This document shows, one piece after another, positions 27,372 through 35,459 of a stretch of 64,000 bases of DNA. The DNA lies in the NCBI RefSeq assembly GCF_000383675.1, contig NZ_KB911820.1, positions 248,001 through 312,000 on the forward strand, read 5' to 3'. Position 1 is the stretch's first letter. Each line of letters begins with the position of its first letter. The notes beneath the pieces were generated by a model. That model saw only the letters and a program-made list of their open reading frames with translations, did not search any database and was not told the DNA's origin. Origin of the DNA: Terracoccus sp. 273MFTsu3.1. GTDB lineage: Bacteria; Actinomycetota; Actinomycetes; Actinomycetales; Dermatophilaceae. The translations under genes and the position numbers were made by a program.

Positions 27372-27466
27372 TCATGCCGAACGGCCGACTGCGCGCCCAC
27401 TCCGGGGTGGGCGGCGAGGGCGATCCGCCGCGCGTGATCGCGGCGGTGCGGTGGGGTGGGAGTGCG

Positions 27467-27910
27467 TCAGCGGCGGCCGACGACCGCGACCGTCGTGTCG
27501 AAGAGCTCCCACGGCGCGTTGCCGGCGGTGTCGGGCACCTCGAGGTGGCCGTGCACCCAGGCCCGGCCCTGGCGCAGCAAGCCCGCCGGGCTCGTCACGG
27601 TCCAGCCGCGCTCGGTCCCGTCGCAGGTGACCGGCACCGACACGGTGACCGGGGCCGTCGTGGTGGCCCCGGCCCGTGACACGAGCTCGAGGCCGAGCGT
27701 CCCGGGACCCGAGCCCTCCGGGGCGTCGGGCACGGTGCACGTGTAGCGGCCACCGAGGGTGACGGCGCCGTCGTGCAGGCGGGCTTGCCGGTCGACGGTC
27801 ACGGAACCGAGGTCGGGGGCGCCGCCGGCGTGTGCCGGAGCGGCGACGAGGGTCGCCGCGCCGAGGCCCGTGGTGAGGGCGATGGCGGTGAGGGTGCGCG
27901 TGGCGGACAT
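27467..27910 (-). CDS. Small secreted protein, unrecognised
   Basis: A 147-aa protein with a clear signal peptide (hydrophobic core at ~8-22, likely cut after AHA at residue 28). The ~119-residue mature part is Thr/Val-rich with one Cys pair (CTV and CDG), which fits an Ig-like beta-sandwich with a disulfide. I see no catalytic motif. It may belong to a small secreted DUF family of actinobacteria, but I cannot name it firmly. AGGGGAT precedes the ATG at 27910; an upstream in-frame ATG would bury the signal peptide. Confidence 0.7.
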   Translation of the reverse strand: MSATRTLTAIALTTGLGAATLVAAPAHAGGAPDLGSVTVDRQARLHDGAVTLGGRYTCTVPDAPEGSGPGTLGLELVSRAGATTTAPVTVSVPVTCDGTERGWTVTSPAGLLRQGRAWVHGHLEVPDTAGNAPWELFDTTVAVVGRR

Positions 27911-28132
27911 GTGGTGGATCCCCTGTCTGGCGGGCTCGCTGATCGAGCCGATGCACACCATGACGCCTCGGTGCCGCGCGAGGTTGTCCCGCTGGGCGCC
28001 CGACTTCGCGGCACCTCACCCGTGCCGAGTCGCGCCGAAGGCACGAAGCCACTGGTGTGCCGGTGGCTCGGGCCGCGAGGGTGGCTCGGCGCCCGTCAGG
28101 TGGCGTCACGAGACGACGTCACCCGGGCGGGG

Positions 28133-29161
28133 TCAGGAGGAGTCGCGGACGACGAGGTGGGTGTCGAGCGTCGTGACCCGGGGCGGGGACTCGCCCGCGA
28201 GCAGCCGTAGCAGCGTGTCGGCCATGACGACGCCCATCTCCTGGGCGGGCTGGGCCACGGTGGTCAGTCCCACCTTGCCGCGCGTGGCGTACTTGCTGTT
28301 GTCGAAGCCGACGATCGCGACGTCCTCCGGCACCCGCAGCCCGCGCTCGTCGAGCGCGAGCAGCGCCCCGCTCGCCATGAGGTCGCTCGCGACGAAGAGC
28401 GCGTCGAGGTCGGGGAACTCGTCGATGAGCGCGAGGGCGGCGCGGATGCCGCCGGCCTCGGTGAAGTCGCCGCGCGCCAGGCGGTGGTCGGACAGCCCGG
28501 CCTCCGCGAGGGCGTCGCGCCAGCCCTGCTCGCGGTCGACCGAGGCCGGCATGTCGGCCGGGCCGGTGATCGTCGCGATGGCGGTGCGCCCGCGGTCGAT
28601 GAGGTGCTGGGTGCCGCGGACGCCGCCGAGCCGGTTGTCGACGTCGATGTAGTAGTCGCGGTCCTTGGCCTCGCCGATCGGCCGGCCGCCGAAGACGACG
28701 GGCAGCGACCGGCTGAGCGAGGTGAGGAAGTGGTCGCCGGAGTGGTGCGAGACGACGATGGCGCCGTCGACGTTGCCACCGAGCAGGTAGCGCTTCGTCT
28801 TCTCCGACGGCGAGCTCGGGTGCGTCAGCTGGAGGTTGAGCACGTAGTCGCTGTCGTCGAGCCGGTCGCTGATGCCCTGGACGACGTCGGCGAAGTACGG
28901 GTCGCCGAAGAAGCGGTGCGTGTCCTCGGGCACGACGAGCGCGATCGACATCGTCGCGCGGGCGACGAGCGACCGGGCGGCCCGGTTGGGCACGTAGTCG
29001 AGCTCGGCGATGGCCTTCTCGACGACGGCGAGCACGTCCGGGCTGACCCGGGGTGAGCCGTTGATGACGCGCGAGACCGTGGCCCGGGACACGCCGGCCA
29101 CTCGGGCGACCTCCTCGAGGGTGGGTCGCCCGACGGGGGTGGCCAGCGTCCCGTCGCTCAT
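28133..29161 (-). CDS. LacI family repressor (CebR-like)
   Basis: A 342-aa LacI-type regulator with a helix-turn-helix at residues ~14-35 (TLEEVARVAGVSRATVSRV), the hinge helix at ~55-68 and a sugar-binding domain. It is the last gene of a binding protein-permease-permease-GH1-regulator operon, as in the cellobiose-responsive cebR systems of Streptomyces. GAGAGCGCTCTC-type palindromes in the operon promoter match the CebR operator. The inducer is expected to be cellobiose or a related beta-glucoside. Its start overlaps the GH1 stop (ATGA). Confidence 0.9.
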   Translation of the reverse strand: MSDGTLATPVGRPTLEEVARVAGVSRATVSRVINGSPRVSPDVLAVVEKAIAELDYVPNRAARSLVARATMSIALVVPEDTHRFFGDPYFADVVQGISDRLDDSDYVLNLQLTHPSSPSEKTKRYLLGGNVDGAIVVSHHSGDHFLTSLSRSLPVVFGGRPIGEAKDRDYYIDVDNRLGGVRGTQHLIDRGRTAIATITGPADMPASVDREQGWRDALAEAGLSDHRLARGDFTEAGGIRAALALIDEFPDLDALFVASDLMASGALLALDERGLRVPEDVAIVGFDNSKYATRGKVGLTTVAQPAQEMGVVMADTLLRLLAGESPPRVTTLDTHLVVRDSS

Positions 29162-30699
29162 GGTGTCGATTCTCCTGCAGCGTCATCGCCCTCACCGCTC
29201 GTGGCGGGACCGTCCCACGGGCTGGGCAGCCGCCGCGTCGAGATGATGCGGGCGTAGTCGAGCGCGCTCGCCTTGGGAGTGCGCACCTGGGTGTCGTAGT
29301 CGACTCGGACGATACCGAAGCGCTTGGCGTAGCCCCAGGCCCATTCGAAGTTGTCGAGGAGCGACCAGTAGAAGTAGCCGCGCACGGGGACCCCCGCGTC
29401 GACGGCGTCGAGGATCGCGCCGAGGTGCGCACGGACGTATGCCGTCCGGCCGCGGTCATCGACGAAGCCGTCCTCGTCGGGGGCGTCGTCGAAGGCGGCG
29501 CCGTTCTCCGTCACGTGCAGGGCGACCCCGGCCGGGCCGGCATACTCCTCGTGCAGGCGGACGAGCAGACGGGTCAGCCCCTCGGGCTGGATCTCCCAGT
29601 CCATCGCGGTGACGGGCAGCCCGCGCGGGTGGCGGTGGGCGTCGTCGGCGGCGGGGAACGGCGACCGGGTGAACCGGCCTCCGTTGACGCTGTCGGAGAG
29701 GGCGGCGGGGGGCGCCTCGTGCCCGATGGCCTCGCCGTTGTAGTAGTTGACGCCGAGCACGTCGATCGGGGTGGAGATGACCTCGAGATCGCCGTCCATG
29801 ATGTGGTCGGTCAGTCCCAGGTGGCGGACGTCCTCGAGCAGGTCTGCGGGGTACTCACCCCGGAAGACCGGGTCGAGGAAGATCCGGTTCATCTGGGCGT
29901 CGACCCGGCGCGCGGCGTCGACGTCGCGGGGGTCCGAGGGCTCGAGCGGGTCGGCGACGGTGAAGTTGAGGGTCAGCCCCAGCTCGAGCGAGGCGTCGCG
30001 GGCCCGCAGCTCCTGCACGACGCGGCCGTGGCCGAGCAGGAGGTGGTGCGCGGCGGCGAGACCGTCGGCGGGTGAGGTGCGGCCCGGTGCGTGCATGCCG
30101 GCGGTGTAGCCGAGGAAGGCCGAGCAGAACGGCTCGTTGAGGGTCGTCCACGTGCGGACGCGGTCGCCGAGCCGGTCGTGGACGGCGAGCGCGTAGTCGA
30201 CGAAGCGGTCGACGGTCTCGCGCGACGTCCAGCCGCCGCGGTCCTCGAGGGCCTGCGGCAGGTCCCAGTGGTAGAGGGTGAGCCACGGTGCGATGCCCGA
30301 CTCGAGGAGCGAGTCGACGAGCCGCTCGTAGAAGTCGAGGCCCCGGGCGTTGACCGGTCCGCCGTCGGGGCAGATGCGTCCCCACGACGTCGAGAAGCGA
30401 TACGACTGCAGGCCGAGCGACCTCATGAGGGCCACGTCGGCGGCATACCGGTCGTAGTGCTCGCACGCGACGTCGCCGGTGTCACCGTCGACGACGGCGC
30501 CGGGGGTGTGCGAGAAGGTGTCCCAGATCGAGTCGGTGCGGCCGTCGTCGTGGCGGGCCCCCTCGATCTGGTAGGCCGCGGTCGCGGCCCCGAGGAGGAA
30601 GTCCTGCGGCACCGGGCGTTCTGCTGCGATGCGCAGGTTCGTCGCGGGCGTCGTGCCCGGCGTGAGGAGGGTCTGGTGGGTACGCGTCTGGGCGGTCAT
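29158..30699 (-). CDS. GH1 beta-glucosidase
   Basis: A 513-aa family 1 glycoside hydrolase, slightly longer than the usual ~450-480 aa. Catalytic residues: acid/base Glu189 in TLNEPF and nucleophile Glu398 in VTENGAA. Other family marks are ATAAYQIEG, YRFSTSWGR and YFYWSLLDNFEW. It has no signal peptide, so it cleaves imported cellobiose or cello-oligosaccharides in the cytoplasm. The ATG at 30699 overlaps the permease stop, so it is coupled to the transporter. Confidence 0.95.
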   Translation of the reverse strand: MTAQTRTHQTLLTPGTTPATNLRIAAERPVPQDFLLGAATAAYQIEGARHDDGRTDSIWDTFSHTPGAVVDGDTGDVACEHYDRYAADVALMRSLGLQSYRFSTSWGRICPDGGPVNARGLDFYERLVDSLLESGIAPWLTLYHWDLPQALEDRGGWTSRETVDRFVDYALAVHDRLGDRVRTWTTLNEPFCSAFLGYTAGMHAPGRTSPADGLAAAHHLLLGHGRVVQELRARDASLELGLTLNFTVADPLEPSDPRDVDAARRVDAQMNRIFLDPVFRGEYPADLLEDVRHLGLTDHIMDGDLEVISTPIDVLGVNYYNGEAIGHEAPPAALSDSVNGGRFTRSPFPAADDAHRHPRGLPVTAMDWEIQPEGLTRLLVRLHEEYAGPAGVALHVTENGAAFDDAPDEDGFVDDRGRTAYVRAHLGAILDAVDAGVPVRGYFYWSLLDNFEWAWGYAKRFGIVRVDYDTQVRTPKASALDYARIISTRRLPSPWDGPATSGEGDDAAGESTP

Positions 30700-31577
30700 C
30701 CCTTGACGGCTCCTTGCATGATGCCGGAGACGAGCTGCCTCCCGGCGAAGACGAACAGGACGATGAGGGGCAGCGCCATGAGCACGACCCCGTTGAGCAC
30801 GAGGGAGTAGTCGACGAAGTAGGCGGCCTGCAGCTGCTGCAGGGCGACGGGCAGCGTCGGGTTGCCGGGGTCGAGGATGATGAACGGCCAGAAGAAGTTC
30901 GTCCACGTCGCGATGAAGGTGAACAGGCCGAGCATCGCCGCACCCGGGCGGGCGGCGGGCAGTGCGATGGACCAGAACGTCCGCAGCGTCGACGCACCGT
31001 CGACGCGCGAGGCCTCGATGAGCTCGTCGGGCAACGCCTCCTGGAGGTACTGCGTCATCCAGAAGACCCCGAACGCGCTGACGGCACTGGGCAGGATGAC
31101 GGCCCAGAGGCTGCCGATCCAGCCGAGCTTGCTCATGACGATGAAGAGCGGCACGATCCCGAGCTGGGTCGGCACGGCCATCGTCGCGATGACGAAGACG
31201 AGCAGACCGTTGCGGCCCCGGAAGCGGAGCTTGGCGAACGCGAAGCCGGCCATGGCCGAGAAGAGCACGACGAGCACGGCCACGGTCGAGCTGACGAGGA
31301 TGCTGTTGCCGAGCGCCTTCCAGAACGGGATCGTCGTGACGACGGTGCTCGCGTTCTGGAGGAAGTGCCCGCCGGGGACGAACGAGAACGGGTCCTGCAC
31401 GATGGCGGCGGAGTCCTTGCTGCCGATGACGTAGGACCACCAGAGCGGGAACGCCGAGCCGACGAGGACGATCGCGAGGAAGACGTATGCCGTCGGGCTG
31501 GCCTGGGTGCGGCGCACGAGCTTCGTGCCCCGCCGGGGCTTGACCGCAGGGGCGGGGTTCAGGGTCGGGGCGGTCAT
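30696..31577 (-). CDS. Sugar ABC transporter permease (MalG/CebG-type)
   Basis: A 293-aa inner-membrane permease with six helices and the EAA loop (ELIEASRVDGAS) that contacts the ATPase. MalG-class proteins share the ending GAVKG seen here. It pairs with the permease encoded just before it. No ATPase gene is present in the operon, so a shared MsiK-type ATPase is expected elsewhere. Both ends overlap neighbours by four bases. Confidence 0.93.
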   Translation of the reverse strand: MTAPTLNPAPAVKPRRGTKLVRRTQASPTAYVFLAIVLVGSAFPLWWSYVIGSKDSAAIVQDPFSFVPGGHFLQNASTVVTTIPFWKALGNSILVSSTVAVLVVLFSAMAGFAFAKLRFRGRNGLLVFVIATMAVPTQLGIVPLFIVMSKLGWIGSLWAVILPSAVSAFGVFWMTQYLQEALPDELIEASRVDGASTLRTFWSIALPAARPGAAMLGLFTFIATWTNFFWPFIILDPGNPTLPVALQQLQAAYFVDYSLVLNGVVLMALPLIVLFVFAGRQLVSGIMQGAVKG

Positions 31578-32569
31578 CGCTGTCCCTTCGAGGCGATCCG
31601 GCGGGTGACGAGGAAGTTGACGACCGCGAAGACGATGACGATGAGGAAGAGCATCCACGCCACGGCGGCCGCTCGGCCGAAGTTCTTCTGCGTCCAGCCG
31701 AGCTGGTAGAGGTAGAGGGTCAGCGTCTGCCACTGGCGGTCGGCGCCGCCGAGGCCGTACTGGTCGTACATCCGCGGCTCGTCGAAGATCTGCAGGCCGC
31801 CGATCGTCGAGGTGATGACGACGAAGATGATCGTCGCGCGCAGCTGCGGCACGGTGATCGAGAAGAAGGTGCGGATGCGGCCCGCGCCGTCGATCATGGC
31901 CGCCTCGTAGTAGTCGCGCGGGATGGCCTGCATCGCGGCGAGGAAGATCAGGGCGTTGTAGCCGGTCCACCGGAAGTTGACCATCGTCGCGATGGCCACG
32001 TGGCTCGGCAGGACCTCCTTGTGCCACTGGATCGGGTCGATGCCGACGAGGCCGAGCAGGTGGTTGACGAGACCGAACTTGTCGCCGAAGAGGTCGCTGA
32101 AGATCAGGGCGACGGCGACGGGGGCCACGACGTAGGGAAGCAGCACGCCCATCCGCCAGAAGGTGCGGGCCCGCAGCCCGCTGTCGAGGGCGGCCGCGAT
32201 GAGCAGTGCCGCGATGACCTGCGGCACGCTCGAGAGCAGGAAGATGCTGACGGTGTTCTTCAGCGCGTTCCAGAAGTAGGGCTGCGCGAGGACGTCCGCG
32301 TAGTTCTTCAGCCCGACGAAGTCGCCCTGGCCCCCGATGAGGCTCCACTTGTGGAGCGAGACCCACGCCGTGTAGAGCAGCGGGAAGAGCCCGACGATGC
32401 CGAAGAGGATGAAGAACGGCGAGACGTACGCGTAGGGCGCGCCCTTCTCGTCGAGCTTCGTCAGGCGGCGGCGCCAGCCCGAGCGGGGCGGGAGGGGCGT
32501 GCGCTGCACGATCGCCGCGGCGCCGGGCGGGTCCGGCTGCGTCGTGCGGGTGGGGGACTGAACGGTCAT
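31574..32569 (-). CDS. Sugar ABC transporter permease (MalF/CebF-type)
   Basis: A 331-aa permease with a Pro-rich cytoplasmic N-terminus (~45 residues), six membrane helices and an EAA loop (DYYEAAMIDGAG). It forms the channel with the next-encoded permease. It is separated from the binding-protein gene by 122 bases holding two strong hairpins, which probably lower its expression relative to the binding protein. Confidence 0.93.
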   Translation of the reverse strand: MTVQSPTRTTQPDPPGAAAIVQRTPLPPRSGWRRRLTKLDEKGAPYAYVSPFFILFGIVGLFPLLYTAWVSLHKWSLIGGQGDFVGLKNYADVLAQPYFWNALKNTVSIFLLSSVPQVIAALLIAAALDSGLRARTFWRMGVLLPYVVAPVAVALIFSDLFGDKFGLVNHLLGLVGIDPIQWHKEVLPSHVAIATMVNFRWTGYNALIFLAAMQAIPRDYYEAAMIDGAGRIRTFFSITVPQLRATIIFVVITSTIGGLQIFDEPRMYDQYGLGGADRQWQTLTLYLYQLGWTQKNFGRAAAVAWMLFLIVIVFAVVNFLVTRRIASKGQR

Positions 32570-32587
32570 GGCGCTTCCGATGGTCGG

Positions 32588-32679
32588 GCGGACGGCCCGG
32601 TGCCCGGGTGAACGGTGAGGGGTGCACCGGGCCGTCCGCGGTCGGCTGGTCGACGGGTCGGGCGTTCGACCCGTCGACC
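32588..32679 (-). repeat. Two intercistronic hairpins after the binding-protein gene
   Basis: Stem 1: GCGGACGGCCCGGTGC (32588-32603) against 32624-32639, a perfect 16 bp. Stem 2: GGTCGACGGGTCG (32648-32660) against 32667-32679, a perfect 13 bp with a 6-base loop. Both lie between the binding-protein stop and the first permease start. A role in 3'-end protection or partial termination is inferred, like the malE-malF interval in enterobacteria. Confidence 0.75.
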
Positions 32680-32691
32680 GGCGGGATCAGG

Positions 32692-34017
32692 TCAGCCGAG
32701 GGCCTTGACGTCGCCCACCCACTTGTCCCAAGACTCCTGCGGGGCGGCGCCCTGCTCGACGCGGGTCAGGGCCTGCTGCATCGCGTCGTTGATCGCGAAG
32801 TAGTGGGTGCCCTTGTACGGCGTGATGGTGACGGCCTTGGCGCGGTCGGCGAAGATCTGGCCGGTGGGTGCGTTGTTGAAGGAGGCGACGGTGAAGGAGA
32901 GCAGGTCCTGGCTCTCGAGGGCCTGCTTCTGGCTCGGGAAGGCGCCGACCTTCTTGAAGGCCTTGACCTGCTGCTCGGGCGCGGTCAGCCACGCGGCGAG
33001 CTCCTGGGCCTCCTTCGGGTGGGCGCTCTGCTTGGGCACGGTCAGGTACGAGCCGCCCCAGTTGCCACCGCCACCGGGGAAGGTGTTGGCGACGTCCCAG
33101 CCCTTGACGCCCTTGGCGTTGCCCTCGATGATGCCGACCATCCAGCCGGGGCAGAGCATCGTGGCGAAGCCGTTCTTCTGGTAGCTCGCGGTCCAGTCGT
33201 CGCCCCACTGCTGGAGCTTGGCCGAGAGGCCGTCGGTGATGCCGGCCTGGATGACCTGGTCGTAGACCTTCTTGACGGCGGCGTTGTCCGTCGCGGTGAT
33301 CGCGTCGTCGCTCGGGTTCTCGTAGGCGGCCTCGAGCTGGTTGACCATGCCCTGGTACGTGGCGCCGATGCTGTCGAAGAAGGGGACCTTGGACTTGGCC
33401 TTGAACTGCTTGCCGGCGGCGAAGTAGCTCTCCCACGTGGTGCCGAACAGCTTGGCGACCGACTCGCGGTCGCTCGGCAGGCCGGCGGCCTTGAAGAGGT
33501 CGCTGCGGTAGCAGATGGCCTCGGGGCCGGAGTCCGTGCCGTAGCCGATGAGGTGGCCCTCGGCGTCGGTGGCGGCCTTGGCCTTCCAGTCGAGCCAGCG
33601 GCCCTGGACGTCGGCGGAGTTGAGGTCGGTGAACTTGTCGGAGTACTGGAGCATCTCCGGGAGCCAGTCGACCTCGACGGCCTCGACGTCGGCCATGCCG
33701 CTGCCGGCCGAGAGGCGGGTGAAGAAGTTGTCGCGGGCCTCGTTTGAGGTCGCAGCCTTCTTGTGGGTGACCTTGATGTTCGGGTGCGACTTCTCGAACT
33801 CGGGGATGAGCTCCTCGTAGCCGAACTGGTTGAAGGTGGCGAGCGTCAGGGTGACCGGTCCGCCGCCGCCGGTGCTGCCGGCCTGGGTGGAGGGGCTGTC
33901 GGTACCCGAACCAGAGCTGCAGGCCGAGAGGGCCAGCAGGCCGACGGTGAGGGTGGCGAGTACGGCGTGGCGTGAGCGCACGGAGGGCGCGCCGATCCGG
34001 GTGGAACGGGATGTCAT
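32692..34017 (-). CDS. Sugar-binding lipoprotein (CebE-like)
   Basis: A 441-aa family 1 extracellular solute-binding protein. The signal peptide ends in the lipobox LSAC with Cys33 as the lipidated residue, followed by a Ser/Gly/Thr linker and the binding domain. As first gene of the transporter-GH1-LacI operon it probably binds cellobiose or cello-oligosaccharides. AAAGGAG seven bases before the ATG at 34017 decides the start. Two operator palindromes lie directly upstream. Confidence 0.92.
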   Translation of the reverse strand: MTSRSTRIGAPSVRSRHAVLATLTVGLLALSACSSGSGTDSPSTQAGSTGGGGPVTLTLATFNQFGYEELIPEFEKSHPNIKVTHKKAATSNEARDNFFTRLSAGSGMADVEAVEVDWLPEMLQYSDKFTDLNSADVQGRWLDWKAKAATDAEGHLIGYGTDSGPEAICYRSDLFKAAGLPSDRESVAKLFGTTWESYFAAGKQFKAKSKVPFFDSIGATYQGMVNQLEAAYENPSDDAITATDNAAVKKVYDQVIQAGITDGLSAKLQQWGDDWTASYQKNGFATMLCPGWMVGIIEGNAKGVKGWDVANTFPGGGGNWGGSYLTVPKQSAHPKEAQELAAWLTAPEQQVKAFKKVGAFPSQKQALESQDLLSFTVASFNNAPTGQIFADRAKAVTITPYKGTHYFAINDAMQQALTRVEQGAAPQESWDKWVGDVKALG

Positions 34018-34052
34018 GGAGAGCTCCTTTGGTCTCATCCCCAGTGTGGGTG

Positions 34053-34098
34053 TGGGAGCGCTCTCCGTGCGTGAGACGTGGCCGTGAGAGCGCTCTCA
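34053..34098 (-). promoter_or_regulatory. Two CebR-type operators
   Basis: A perfect palindrome TGAGAGCGCTCTCA (34085-34098) and a near copy TGGGAGCGCTCTCC (34053-34066), 32 bases apart start to start (about three helical turns). They closely resemble the Streptomyces CebR site TGGGAGCGCTCCCA. They lie between the putative -10 and the binding-protein start, which suits repression and looping. Confidence 0.8.
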
Positions 34099-34103
34099 CG
34101 AGG

Positions 34104-34133
34104 AGAATGGGGGTGCCGGCGGGCATCGGTCAA
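34104..34133 (-). promoter_or_regulatory. Promoter of the beta-glucoside operon
   Basis: On the minus strand TTGACC (34128-34133) and CATTCT (34104-34109) are 18 bases apart, and the operators follow immediately downstream. This is a reasonable sigma-70-type promoter, judged by eye. Confidence 0.55.
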
Positions 34134-34217
34134 GAGCCGTGACCATTCCGTGACCTGATCGCCGCTAGCGTGGAGGTTCAGACGCCGGCGTGGGCCCGGC
34201 GCCGGTGGGAGGCTCCC

Positions 34218-35183
34218 ATGACCGTCTACGACCTCGTCGCGATGGGTCGCGTGGGCGTGGACCTCTACCCCCTCCAGCACGGGGTCACGCTCGACGAGGT
34301 GCGCACCTTCGAGAAGTTCCTCGGTGGCAGCGCGGCCGACGTCACGGTCGCCGCGGCCCGTCACGGCCGCCGCGCCGCGCTCGTCAGCGCCACCGCCGAC
34401 GACGCCTTCGGACGCTTCGTCCACCGCGAGCTGCTGCAGCTCGGTGTCGACGACGCGCACGTGCAGACCATCTCCGGTGGGCCGCCGACCCCGGTCACGT
34501 TCTGCGAGGTGTTCCCACCGGACCACTTCCCGACCTGGTTCTATCGCTACCCGGTCGCGCCCGACCTTCTCATCACCGCGGACTCCCTTCCCCTGCAAGC
34601 GATCCGGGAGGCGCAGGTCTACTGGTCCACCGTGACCGGGCTCAGCCAGGAGCCGAGCCGATCGGCCCACCACGCGGCCTGGGAGGAACGCGGCCGGGCG
34701 CCGCTCACCGTCCTCGACCTCGACTACCGGCCCGTCTTCTGGAGCGAGCCCGACGAGGCCCGTCGGCAGGTGCTCGATGCCGTGGGTCACGCGACCGTCG
34801 CCGTCGGCAACGTCGAGGAGTGCGAGGTCGCGACCGGGGAGGCCGACCCCGAGCGCGCCGCCCGTGCGCTCCTGGCGGCGGGGGTCGAGCTCGCCGTCGT
34901 CACGCTGGGACCACGCGGGGTGCTCGCGATGACCCCCTCCGAGCAGGTGAGGGTCGGTGGGTTCCCGGTGAGGGTCGTCAACGGCCTCGGCGCGGGCGAC
35001 GCGTTCGGCGGTGCGCTCGTGCACGGCCTGCTCGAGGGGTGGGACCTCGAGCGCGTGCTTCACTTCGCCAACGTGGCCGGTGCTCTCGTCGCGGGCCGGC
35101 TCGCGTGCTCGACGGCGATGCCGACGACGGCCGAGGTGCAGGCCCTGCTGTCCGACGTCGAGGTCGCCGACGGCGCCATGTGA
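34218..35183 (+). CDS. iolC: PfkB family kinase, probable 5-dehydro-2-deoxygluconokinase
   Basis: A 321-aa ribokinase-fold enzyme. The start (LVAMGRVGVDLYPLQHGV), KFLGGSAADVTVAAARHGR and the catalytic GAGDAFGG (Asp261) match IolC, which phosphorylates 5-dehydro-2-deoxygluconate in myo-inositol breakdown. The ATG at 34218 follows a GGGAGG ribosome site. No other iol gene is in the window, so it may be a detached part of the pathway or a kinase with a related substrate. It is divergent from the beta-glucoside operon. Confidence 0.82.
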   Translation: MTVYDLVAMGRVGVDLYPLQHGVTLDEVRTFEKFLGGSAADVTVAAARHGRRAALVSATADDAFGRFVHRELLQLGVDDAHVQTISGGPPTPVTFCEVFPPDHFPTWFYRYPVAPDLLITADSLPLQAIREAQVYWSTVTGLSQEPSRSAHHAAWEERGRAPLTVLDLDYRPVFWSEPDEARRQVLDAVGHATVAVGNVEECEVATGEADPERAARALLAAGVELAVVTLGPRGVLAMTPSEQVRVGGFPVRVVNGLGAGDAFGGALVHGLLEGWDLERVLHFANVAGALVAGRLACSTAMPTTAEVQALLSDVEVADGAM

Positions 35184-35200
35184 GGGCACGCGGGCAGGGG

Positions 35201-35261
35201 CGGAAACGAGAAAACCCGCCCCCGCTGGTCACGTCGCCGAACTCGACCAGCAGGGGCGGGT
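35201..35261. terminator. Intrinsic terminator, 6C-like RNA and iolC
   Basis: A 17-bp stem with one mismatch (ACCCGCCCC arm at 35214-35230 against 35245-35261). On the minus strand it is followed by a T-rich tract, which is unusual in this genome. On the plus strand it lies 30 bases after iolC and may end that gene too. Confidence 0.8.
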
Positions 35262-35330
35262 GCCCTTGACCCGGTGATCCGACAGGGGGAGGAGATCACC
35301 GAGTCGCACAGGAGCAACTCACGAGATCGA
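35201..35330 (-). ncRNA. 6C-type small RNA (candidate)
   Basis: On the minus strand three hairpins follow one another. First is GAGTTGC/GCGACTC (35301-35320). Second is CGGTGATC/GATCACCG (35272-35279 and 35294-35301) with a C-rich loop TCCTCCCCCTGTCG. Third is a long GC stem (35214-35261) that ends in TTTTCTCGTTT, a real U-rich terminator. Run-of-C loops plus a terminator are the marks of the actinobacterial 6C RNA. The 5' end near 35330 is a guess. The interval between iolC and the AraC gene holds no other coding signal. Confidence 0.65.
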
Positions 35331-35459
35331 CTATGGGCGCCCGACCTTAAAGAACGCTGGGAAACCCGTAGCAGTTGGCCCTGACCCGGCGGCCGTGTCG
35401 GCCGGGTTCGCGGGCACGCCGGCGGACGGCATACGGGCGCCGGCCGAGGCGCCGGAGGG

